A DNA stretch of 64,000 nucleotides from assembly GCF_000331245.1 (NCBI RefSeq), contig NZ_ANFZ01000014.1, positions 1 to 64,000 of the forward strand. The letters run 5' to 3'. The notes beneath the pieces were generated by a model that saw only the letters and a list, made by a program, of their open reading frames with translations, was not told the origin of the DNA and made no database searches. Position numbers and translations under genes: made by a program. Below, piece after piece: positions 17,260-23,273 of the stretch. The number at the start of each line of letters is the position of its first letter. The first letter of the stretch is position 1. This DNA comes from Blastomonas sp. AAP53 (lineage in GTDB: Bacteria; Pseudomonadota; Alphaproteobacteria; Sphingomonadales; Sphingomonadaceae).

Positions 17260-19781
17260 CAGTCGGCCCTCACCGCGCGTACCGCATCGATGGAGACGGC
17301 CCGCCGCCCGGCGAGCATCGCCGTGATCGCTGATGCGACAACCAAAGCAGCAATGACCGAAAGCATCAGCGTCACCGGCAGCTGTGTCGTCATTGTCCAG
17401 TTGAACGATTGCGGATTGATCACATGGATCAGCACCTGGCTGATCGCGACGCCCAGCGTCACACCGACCAGGCCGCCGACCGCACCCAGCAAAGCCCCCT
17501 CGACGCCCAGCATCGCGACAATCTGACTGCGGCCAACGCCGATATGGCGCAGCATGCCGAACTCGCGGGTCCGCGCGCTGGCCTGCGCCGATGCGGTGGT
17601 CGCAACGCCCGCCAATCCGACAATGATGGCAATCACCTCGAGCACATAAGTGATCGCAAAACTGCGATCGAAGATCGAAAGCGCCAGGGTGCGCAGGCTG
17701 GCAGGTTCGGCCATGGTGAGGCGCGACTTGAGCGCCGGAGGCGCCGCGGCCCTGATCGCGCGCCGGACCGCCGCCATGTCCGCGCCGGGTTCGAGCAGAA
17801 CCATGGCATCGTCGCGGGTCGTGTCACCGGTCAGCCGGTCATACTCCTTCGCGTCGATCACCATCGCGCCTTGCTGCCTTGAATAGTCGCGCCAGACGCC
17901 GGCTACGGCAAAGCGGGCGTTTTGGCCAATCGGCAAACGGATGGTGTCGCCGGGTTCTGCCGCCAGGATCCGGGCCGCAGGTTCGGAGAGCCAGACCGCA
18001 ACGGTGCCAGGCGGCGGCATGGTTTCCTCCCCCAGCAGTTCCAGCGTCGCATCGCCTGTGCCGACCGGACGGGCGATCAGGCTCATCGGCGGCTCGCCAG
18101 GATCGAGCACGATCGGCACCTGCCGGCTGAACACCATGGAAGCGACACCGGGGATCGCCGCCATTCGGGCTTGCGATCCTTGATCGAATCCGCCCCAGCC
18201 CGGCTCTGACCGGACATACAGATCGCCCGACAGGATTTCGCCAAGCCATTGATCGACTGCGCCGCGAAAACTGGTCACCATGACGGCCATCGCGATCATC
18301 AGGGCGGTGCTCGCCACGATACCGCACAGCGCGGTGGCTGCCGCTCCCGGCGCGCCATGAAGATGCTGGATTGCCAGATCCATCGGCACATTGCGGTGCC
18401 ATGCTCGTGCCAATGGCGAGAGAAGCGAGCGCGCAAGCCAGGGCATCGCCGTGATCCCGGCGGCCAGCAGAAGCGCCACCGAAAGATAGCCGAACAGCGG
18501 CAGCCGTCCCACCGCAGGAAGCAACGCGGCCCCCACCCCTGCCAACAGCAGTGTCAGCGGCAACCGGCCCGTCAGGCGATCGCGCGGGTCGATGCTGTCC
18601 CCGGCATTCTTGAGCGCGATCGCCGGGGCGGCGCGTGCGCCTTGCAACGCCGGGATCAGACTGCCCCCGACCGCCGCAGCAACGCCCAGAGCAAAAAACC
18701 CGGCAGCTGCCAGCGGCGCGAAGATGAGTGCCGGCGGTGCGCCGTCGAATATCCCGCTGCCAAGATCCCCGCCCAGGATATTGAGTGCGCCGACTGCGAG
18801 GCCAAAGCCCAGGAGCAAGCCCAGCGTCGCCCCGATCAACCCGGCAAGCGCGCCTTCGATCGTCACCAGCGCAACAATCCCGCCGCCCCGCATTCCCAGC
18901 GTGCGGAGCAACGCGAAACTTTGCAGACGCCGGGTCACCGAGAGGGATTGTGTCGAATAGACCAGGAACGTGCCGGTAAACAGCGCGACCAGCGCAAGCA
19001 TCGTCAGGTTGACGCGGTACGCACGCGAGAGCCCATCGCTCTGTTGCGCGTCGTCATTCGCGTCGCTCACAATGGCATCAGCCGGGATCAAAGGCTTTAG
19101 CCGCGTCCGGACGTCGCCTGCCTGGGCATCGGGTTGCAGCTTGATGTCGATCCGGTCGATCTTCCCCAACCGCCCGAACAGCCACTGGGCGGCAGCAATA
19201 TCGATCATGCCGACGCGTCGCCCCTCGGCAATTCCGGGCAGGATGCCCCGCACGGTCATGGATCGTGCTTGACCATTGGCATTGATCGTCACCCGGTCGC
19301 CAATGCGCAGCTCTCCTGCGATCAGTGCCGCGCGTGAGAGGAACAGCGCGTCGCTGGCAAACACATCATCGCCGTTGCCGCCGGGGCCGCGTGCGGGTGC
19401 AGCGATGAGACTGGGCGTCACCTCGGCCGCGCGGATGATGTCCAGCCCCAGCAATGTGAAGGACTGGCCCCGCGCCGTCACGGCCTTCAGCACAACGACC
19501 GGGCTCGCATCGGCCACGCCCTCGACGCTCAAGACCTTCGCATACAGTGCCTCGTCAACGCCAAGACGGCTGGCAGCCTCGATCTTCAGGTCAGCGGCAC
19601 CGTTCACCGTGTTCACCGCCTGGCCAAACGCCGCGAGGGCCGATCCGTTGATCAGATGCACCGCAAAGCCCAGCGCCACGCCGATGGCAATGGCAAGCAC
19701 GGCAATCGCGATGCGTCCGGGGTGTTGCCGCGCCTCGCCCGCGATCAGCCACGCCAGCGCCCGGGCCGGACTGCTAGCCAT
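17256..19781 (-). CDS. FtsX-family ABC transporter permease
   Basis: An 841-residue inner-membrane permease with two FtsX/MacB-type halves. An N-terminal helix (IAIAVLAIAIGVALGFAVHL) precedes a periplasmic domain and a three-helix unit, and the arrangement repeats in the second half, ending in VVASAITAMLAGRRAV. Such permeases do mechanotransmission or lipoprotein/lipid release rather than classic solute import. Its start overlaps the ATPase gene by eight bases and its end overlaps the AttH-like gene, so the three form one complex-encoding operon. Confidence 0.86.
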   Translation of the reverse strand: MASSPARALAWLIAGEARQHPGRIAIAVLAIAIGVALGFAVHLINGSALAAFGQAVNTVNGAADLKIEAASRLGVDEALYAKVLSVEGVADASPVVVLKAVTARGQSFTLLGLDIIRAAEVTPSLIAAPARGPGGNGDDVFASDALFLSRAALIAGELRIGDRVTINANGQARSMTVRGILPGIAEGRRVGMIDIAAAQWLFGRLGKIDRIDIKLQPDAQAGDVRTRLKPLIPADAIVSDANDDAQQSDGLSRAYRVNLTMLALVALFTGTFLVYSTQSLSVTRRLQSFALLRTLGMRGGGIVALVTIEGALAGLIGATLGLLLGFGLAVGALNILGGDLGSGIFDGAPPALIFAPLAAAGFFALGVAAAVGGSLIPALQGARAAPAIALKNAGDSIDPRDRLTGRLPLTLLLAGVGAALLPAVGRLPLFGYLSVALLLAAGITAMPWLARSLLSPLARAWHRNVPMDLAIQHLHGAPGAAATALCGIVASTALMIAMAVMVTSFRGAVDQWLGEILSGDLYVRSEPGWGGFDQGSQARMAAIPGVASMVFSRQVPIVLDPGEPPMSLIARPVGTGDATLELLGEETMPPPGTVAVWLSEPAARILAAEPGDTIRLPIGQNARFAVAGVWRDYSRQQGAMVIDAKEYDRLTGDTTRDDAMVLLEPGADMAAVRRAIRAAAPPALKSRLTMAEPASLRTLALSIFDRSFAITYVLEVIAIIVGLAGVATTASAQASARTREFGMLRHIGVGRSQIVAMLGVEGALLGAVGGLVGVTLGVAISQVLIHVINPQSFNWTMTTQLPVTLMLSVIAALVVASAITAMLAGRRAVSIDAVRAVRADW

Positions 19782-20493
19782 CGGCGGGGGCCAGCCCGTT
19801 CGTTGTCAGTACAAGCGTCCGGTCCGCCATGGCAGCGGCCGCTGCCGAGTGCGTGACCAACAAGCCTGCCGATCCCGACTTTCGCGTCGAATCAGCAAAC
19901 AGCTGCAAGATGCGTGTGGCGGTTTCGCTATCAAGGTTACCCGTCGGCTCATCGGCGAGGATCAGCGCCGGTCGATGGATCAGCGCCCGGGCAATCGCGA
20001 TGCGCTGCAATTCCCCGCCGGACAGGTCGCGCGCATAATCATCGCCCCGGCTGCCGAGGCCGACCACATCCAGCATCGCATCGGCGCGCGCCGCGATCTC
20101 GCGCCGGTCACCGCCCGCCAGCGCGAGCGGCAGCGCCACGTTTCTGCGCAGGGTCAGATAGGGCAGAATATGAAAGGCCTGGAACACGAAGCCGATCTGG
20201 CGGCGGCGCAAATCGGTCAGCCCGCCATCATCGAGGAGGCCCAGGTCTTCGCCGCCAATCAGGATCCGCCCCTCATCATGGACGTCGAGCCCCGCTGCGA
20301 TGTTGAGCAACGTCGACTTGCCCGAGCCTGACTCGCCCACGATGGCGACAAGTTCGCCCGCCGCAACGCTCAACGAGAGATTGCGAAACAGGACGCGACC
20401 ACCAGGAACGCTTTTGGTGAGCCCGCGCAATTCGAGTTGTGGGGTCAACGTACGTCTTTCGGCTCTGTCGGGCTGGCGCGCATGATAGCGCAT
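19774..20493 (-). CDS. ABC transporter ATP-binding protein (LolD/MacB-like)
   Basis: A 239-residue ATPase with Walker A GESGSGKST, Q-loop FVFQAFHILPYL, signature LSGGELQRIAIARAL, Walker B LILADEPTGNLD and H-loop LLVTHSAAAA. The order and spacing are those of the LolD/MacB group, which pair with FtsX-type permeases like the next gene. The ATG at 20493 gives a short N-terminal extension. A TTG at 20448 would start right at the family's usual beginning (TPQLELRGLTKSV) and is a real alternative. It powers the permease encoded downstream. Confidence 0.87.
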   Translation of the reverse strand: MRYHARQPDRAERRTLTPQLELRGLTKSVPGGRVLFRNLSLSVAAGELVAIVGESGSGKSTLLNIAAGLDVHDEGRILIGGEDLGLLDDGGLTDLRRRQIGFVFQAFHILPYLTLRRNVALPLALAGGDRREIAARADAMLDVVGLGSRGDDYARDLSGGELQRIAIARALIHRPALILADEPTGNLDSETATRILQLFADSTRKSGSAGLLVTHSAAAAAMADRTLVLTTNGLAPADG

Positions 20494-20767
20494 GGCCGTC
20501 TCATCACGCCTTGTGGCATCAATCCCAGGCTCTGGCTAGAATGCCTTTCAGCGACTTTCTGCGCAATGATCACGTCAGAACATGTGATCGATACCGAGCA
20601 CAATTCAGCTCAAAATCTGCCGCGCCCTGCAGCTGGCTGAAAGTCATGATGCAGACGCTTGATGAAAAAATCCAATAAATGTGTTTGAAATTTTCTTGGA
20701 CCCGATTTTGGTGAATTTCAGAATTTGCTTCCATATTCTTGAAATGCTGCTAGGACAAAAGGGCTCA

Positions 20768-20781
20768 CGTCGCATGCGACG
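20768..20781 (+). repeat. Perfect 14-base palindrome in the cold-shock leader
   Basis: CGTCGCATGCGACG is identical to its reverse complement. It could be a protein operator on DNA or, less likely given no loop, an RNA stem. It lies about 110 bases before the cold-shock start. Confidence 0.5.
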
Positions 20782-20835
20782 GATAATCGGCAGCTTTATG
20801 CCTCCCCTTATCCCTTTCTAGCACTACTTGAAGCC

Positions 20836-20862
20836 GGGATGCGCCGCTGTTGGCGCATGCCC
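20836..20862 (+). repeat. Hairpin in the cold-shock leader
   Basis: ATGCGCC (20839-20845) pairs with GGCGCAT (20852-20858) across a six-base loop. Flanking GGG and CCC can extend the stem with one bulge. It sits about 30 bases before the start codon and would be stable in RNA. Confidence 0.5.
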
Positions 20863-20872
20863 GTCATACTTG

Positions 20873-20888
20873 GGATAAAGGTTTATCC
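20873..20888 (+). promoter_or_regulatory. Hairpin enclosing the cold-shock ribosome binding site
   Basis: GGATAAA and TTTATCC flank only GG, so the likely Shine-Dalgarno AAGG (20878-20881) sits at the apex and shoulder of a near-perfect stem ending two bases before the ATG at 20891. Pairing would reduce ribosome access, so the element could be a temperature- or protein-responsive switch. The repeat is seen directly; the function is inferred. Confidence 0.45.
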
Positions 20889-20890
20889 AT

Positions 20891-21097
20891 ATGACTACCG
20901 GAACCGTGAAATTTTTTAACGTCGACAAGGGTTATGGCTTCATTGCGCCGAATGATGGCGGCAACGACGCCTTCGTGCACATTTCAGCCGTTGAACGCGC
21001 TGGAATGCGCACCCTCGACAAGGACCAGTGCGTTTCTTACGAACTGGAAACCGATCAGCGGGGCAAGACCTCGGCAGTAAATCTTCAGGCTGCCTGA
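20891..21097 (+). CDS. csp: Cold-shock protein (CspA family)
   Basis: A 68-residue single cold-shock domain that binds single-stranded nucleic acid and melts RNA secondary structure. RNP1 (KGYGFIAP) and RNP2 (DAFVHISAV) are both intact, and the start TTGTVKFFNVDKG region is typical. A long structured leader precedes it and a strong intrinsic terminator follows. The next gene, a 69-residue protein, lies just beyond that terminator and may be expressed by read-through. Confidence 0.95.
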   Translation: MTTGTVKFFNVDKGYGFIAPNDGGNDAFVHISAVERAGMRTLDKDQCVSYELETDQRGKTSAVNLQAA

Positions 21098-21105
21098 TCT
21101 TTACG

Positions 21106-21141
21106 AGGCAGTGCGGCCATCGCGGTCGCACTGCCTTGTTT
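21106..21141 (+). terminator. Intrinsic terminator after the cold-shock gene
   Basis: AGGCAGTGCG (21106-21115) pairs perfectly with CGCACTGCCT (21127-21136) around an 11-base loop and is followed by TGTTT. Position and structure fit rho-independent termination between the two small genes. Confidence 0.75.
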
Positions 21142-21175
21142 CCTGCGCTGACCTGAGTTTTACTGGAGTACAAGA

Positions 21176-21385
21176 ATGACCGATCCGAAAAGCCGTCCGT
21201 TCCTGATCAACAAGGATGCCGACGGAAATGTCCGGCTGACAGTGCGCTCCACGCGGTACAACTCGCAAGGTTACCCGCTGGTGACCGTGCTTTTGCAGGA
21301 CGAGTTGTTCAAGACTGCCGCTGCGGCGCGTGCGTTCGCACAGGAACATTTCGGCGCTCGCCCCGGCGACTACGCAGCAAAGTAA
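21176..21385 (+). CDS. Conserved 69-residue protein of unknown function
   Basis: A small soluble protein beginning MTDPKSRPFLINKDADGN and ending FGARPGDYAAK. It has a beta-rich first half (RLTVRSTRYNSQGYPLVTV) and an alanine-rich helix (FKTAAAARAFAQEHF). ACTGGAG lies upstream as ribosome binding site. It is placed directly after the cold-shock gene. No enzymatic motif is visible; a role linked to cold or stress is only suggested by position. Confidence 0.7.
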   Translation: MTDPKSRPFLINKDADGNVRLTVRSTRYNSQGYPLVTVLLQDELFKTAAAARAFAQEHFGARPGDYAAK

Positions 21386-21443
21386 CTGCTGACCACTCTG
21401 CCTCGCCCGCTTCGACAGGCGAGTGCAGCCCCCCTCCCCCGCC

Positions 21444-22400
21444 TCATGCCGCGATGGCGCGCTCGATCCATTGGCGGGTATCGGGTATGGCCGCTTCGAC
21501 CTGCGGAAGGTCGTTCACACACAGAAACTTGAACTGCGGATTGAGCGCACGGGCAAGATAGGCTCGAACGTCCGGCAGCGGATAATCGTGCACCGCGCCG
21601 GTGCGCAGGTGGAGATGGTCTGCGCCAGTGTGCAGAACCGCGTCGCCCGCCGAGATACAGGCGTGGTTGTGGAAACCCTGTGGCAGGAACTGCGATACGC
21701 AGCGGAACCTGTGGCCTATGTTGGCCATGAACGCGTCGCGATGCTGATCGTAAAGCCTGGCCAGCACCGACCGGCGCATCGGATGAACCACGTGCGCAGC
21801 GCGAAACAGACGCTCGGGTCCAAAGCCAGCCAGCACCGCCGCATTGATCTGCGTCAGGGGGTTCAGCAGCGTCGGATCGTGCTTGCTGGCAGCGTCAGCC
21901 GCTATAGCGCAATGGTTTACCCAGTCCCCGCGCAACACGGGTGCATTGCCGCAAAACAGATCCCCCGGCACCAATGGCCCGGTCAAGAAGACGTCATCAT
22001 TGAAATAGACAAAATGCTCGGCAAGCCCCGGAATACGCCACAGCATGGTTTCGATCACCAGCGAGTTGAAGGTCGGCAGGACGCTTTCATGCCCTGCAAA
22101 CAGGGTCAGATGATCGACGATCGTGATGCGCGCGGTCAGATCGGCAGACAGCCGCGACAGGTCGGGCGATTGCGCATCCGTGACAATCCAGATCCGCCCG
22201 ATCCACGGCGCGTGGTTGGCGATCGAGCGCAAGCAATAGCTCAGCTCGTCATTGCAGGCCCATCGATGAGGATTGGTGGCGTTGGCGTTGCGTGGTGAAG
22301 GGCCCTGGTAGCGCAGACGCCGCGCCATGTGCGCAGGGTCTGAGCCATCGACCCAGGTGATGACCGCGTCTATGCGCACGGCCGAACTGTTACTGTGCAT
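21444..22400 (-). CDS. Stealth-family sugar-phosphate transferase
   Basis: About 318 residues of the Stealth/capsular polysaccharide phosphotransferase family, which transfer hexose-1-phosphate groups to glycans. Conserved regions can be followed in order. CR1 is DAVITWVDGSDPAH. CR2 runs from NDELSYCLRSIANHAPWIGR and IWIVTDAQ to FVYFNDDVFL. A C-terminal HDYPLPDVRAYL and FKFLCVNDLPQ part corresponds to CR3/CR4. The ATG at 22400 starts just before CR1; an ATG at 22457 would add 19 unremarkable residues. It is isolated from the sugar block at 0.35-7.9 kb and diverges from the microcin-like gene. It may modify a surface glycan. Confidence 0.82.
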   Translation of the reverse strand: MHSNSSAVRIDAVITWVDGSDPAHMARRLRYQGPSPRNANATNPHRWACNDELSYCLRSIANHAPWIGRIWIVTDAQSPDLSRLSADLTARITIVDHLTLFAGHESVLPTFNSLVIETMLWRIPGLAEHFVYFNDDVFLTGPLVPGDLFCGNAPVLRGDWVNHCAIAADAASKHDPTLLNPLTQINAAVLAGFGPERLFRAAHVVHPMRRSVLARLYDQHRDAFMANIGHRFRCVSQFLPQGFHNHACISAGDAVLHTGADHLHLRTGAVHDYPLPDVRAYLARALNPQFKFLCVNDLPQVEAAIPDTRQWIERAIAA

Positions 22401-23001
22401 CTGTCCCGTCCGGGCGAGTGTTTGGTCTGCCACGATAGAACAGGACGGCTGGGCCATTGGCCTGCACCGGCGCGCGAGTCAATGGCCAGCGGATTTCCGA
22501 TCGCGGCGAGAGAACCTTTCCGGCGCCTGGCAATAGGCCAGAGCCCGAAGTCAGATCGGCAGTCGTGACCTTCCAGACAATGGAGGAGAGGCTAGAACCG
22601 CGCCGGGATTGTCGGAACGCTCGCACTCATGAGGCAATGAAGCCATCGCAAGCACAACGATGCACAGCGTCTGACCCATGGTTTGTGCCTGGGCTATGCA
22701 CATGATCATGATCCACCAGGCCGAAGATCCGTCGCAGGTCAAAGGTGGCCTGGGGTGCCGACGGTGGCTGCCGTTCGCCCCATCGCGGGTGGGCGACCGT
22801 CAAGTCGCCATGATCGTTCGGCAGCACGCAACCCAAAATTTACGTCGCAGCGCAACCTCCGCAACGCTGATTTTACAACTCCACCCCGGCCTTGCACCAT
22901 TTTGAAGCAGGCCAAATCGTGGACATTGACTCAAGTTAACAATTCATGAATCGATGCCCGTGCCCCCGGTCTTGCCGGGGGACCATGAGGGAGAAAATTC
23001 A
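22401..23001. other. Divergent intergenic region before the microcin-like gene
   Basis: About 600 bases without a firmly supported gene. A minus-strand frame 22551-22679 would encode a 42-residue peptide with a hydrophobic, signal-like start (MGQTLCIVVLAMASL), but it lacks a good ribosome binding site. At the right end, TTGACT (22926-22931) could be the -35 of the microcin-like gene, with a weak -10 near 22949. A GC-rich hairpin then lies between that and the start codon. Confidence 0.4.
22963..22981 (+). promoter_or_regulatory. GC-rich leader hairpin upstream of the microcin-like gene
   Basis: CCCCCGG (22963-22969) pairs with CCGGGGG (22975-22981) around a five-base loop, ending 20 bases before the ATG at 23002 and just ahead of the GAGGGAG ribosome binding site. 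It may stabilise the transcript or attenuate it; there is no T-run, so it is not a classic terminator. Confidence 0.45.
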
Positions 23002-23157
23002 ATGCGTGAACTCACCCCTGCAGAAACCACCGAAGTTTCGGGCGGCCTGTTCTTTATCAAGCGGGTCATCCTGGGCCTTCTGCTCAAGCCGATCGTGAAG
23101 CACCCCGCTCCGCCTGTGAAGCACCCCGCTCCGCCGCGGCCGCCGAAGCATCATTGA
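23002..23157 (+). CDS. Microcin-like double-glycine precursor peptide
   Basis: A 51-residue precursor. The first 15 residues, MRELTPAETTEVSGG, have the length and layout of class II microcin leaders (microcin V leader: MRTLTLNELDSVSGG): Leu at -12, Thr at -11, Glu at -8, Val at -4, Gly-Gly at -2/-1. Position -7 is Thr rather than the usual hydrophobic residue. Cleavage would release a 36-residue core with no acidic residue and no cysteine. The core has a hydrophobic cationic segment (LFFIKRVILGLLLKPIV), then a tandem KHPAPP repeat and a PKHH end. GAGGGAG precedes the ATG. A C39-peptidase ABC exporter, a HlyD protein and an outer-membrane factor lie alongside. Function (bacteriocin or signal) is inferred. 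Confidence 0.78.
   Translation: MRELTPAETTEVSGGLFFIKRVILGLLLKPIVKHPAPPVKHPAPPRPPKHH
23095..23142 (+). repeat. In-gene tandem repeat encoding the KHPAPP units
   Basis: The 19-base unit TGAAGCACCCCGCTCCGCC occurs twice with a period of 21 bases inside the microcin-like gene, producing VKHPAPP twice. Near-identical DNA, not just protein, points to a recent duplication within the core-encoding part. Confidence 0.7.
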
Positions 23158-23166
23158 TTCTTTGAT

Positions 23167-23206
23167 ATCCACCAATGGCTTTGGAACGCTGGAGCCATTG
23201 GTGGAT
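23167..23206. terminator. Perfect 14-base inverted repeat between convergent genes
   Basis: ATCCACCAATGGCT (23167-23180) pairs exactly with AGCCATTGGTGGAT (23193-23206) around a 12-base loop. It lies ten bases after the microcin-like stop codon and 67 bases before the exporter's end, so it could end both transcripts. No T-run follows on either strand, so termination would be weak or the hairpin may protect the peptide mRNA. Confidence 0.55.
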
Positions 23207-23273
23207 CATCACGCTTCGTGCGATGTCCCGCATGATATGGCCGCCGATAGCGCGGCTCTAAATGGGCCGTGGG

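Larger units (their letters stand above)
20494..20890 (+). other. Structured leader and promoter region of the cold-shock gene
   Basis: A 397-base divergent intergenic region. Its second half is AT-rich for this genome (20660-20760), suitable for a promoter. Three inverted repeats follow towards the cold-shock gene: a perfect palindrome at 20768-20781, a hairpin at 20836-20862, and a hairpin at 20873-20888 covering the ribosome binding site. Long structured leaders are typical of cspA-type genes. No other gene was found. Confidence 0.5.
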
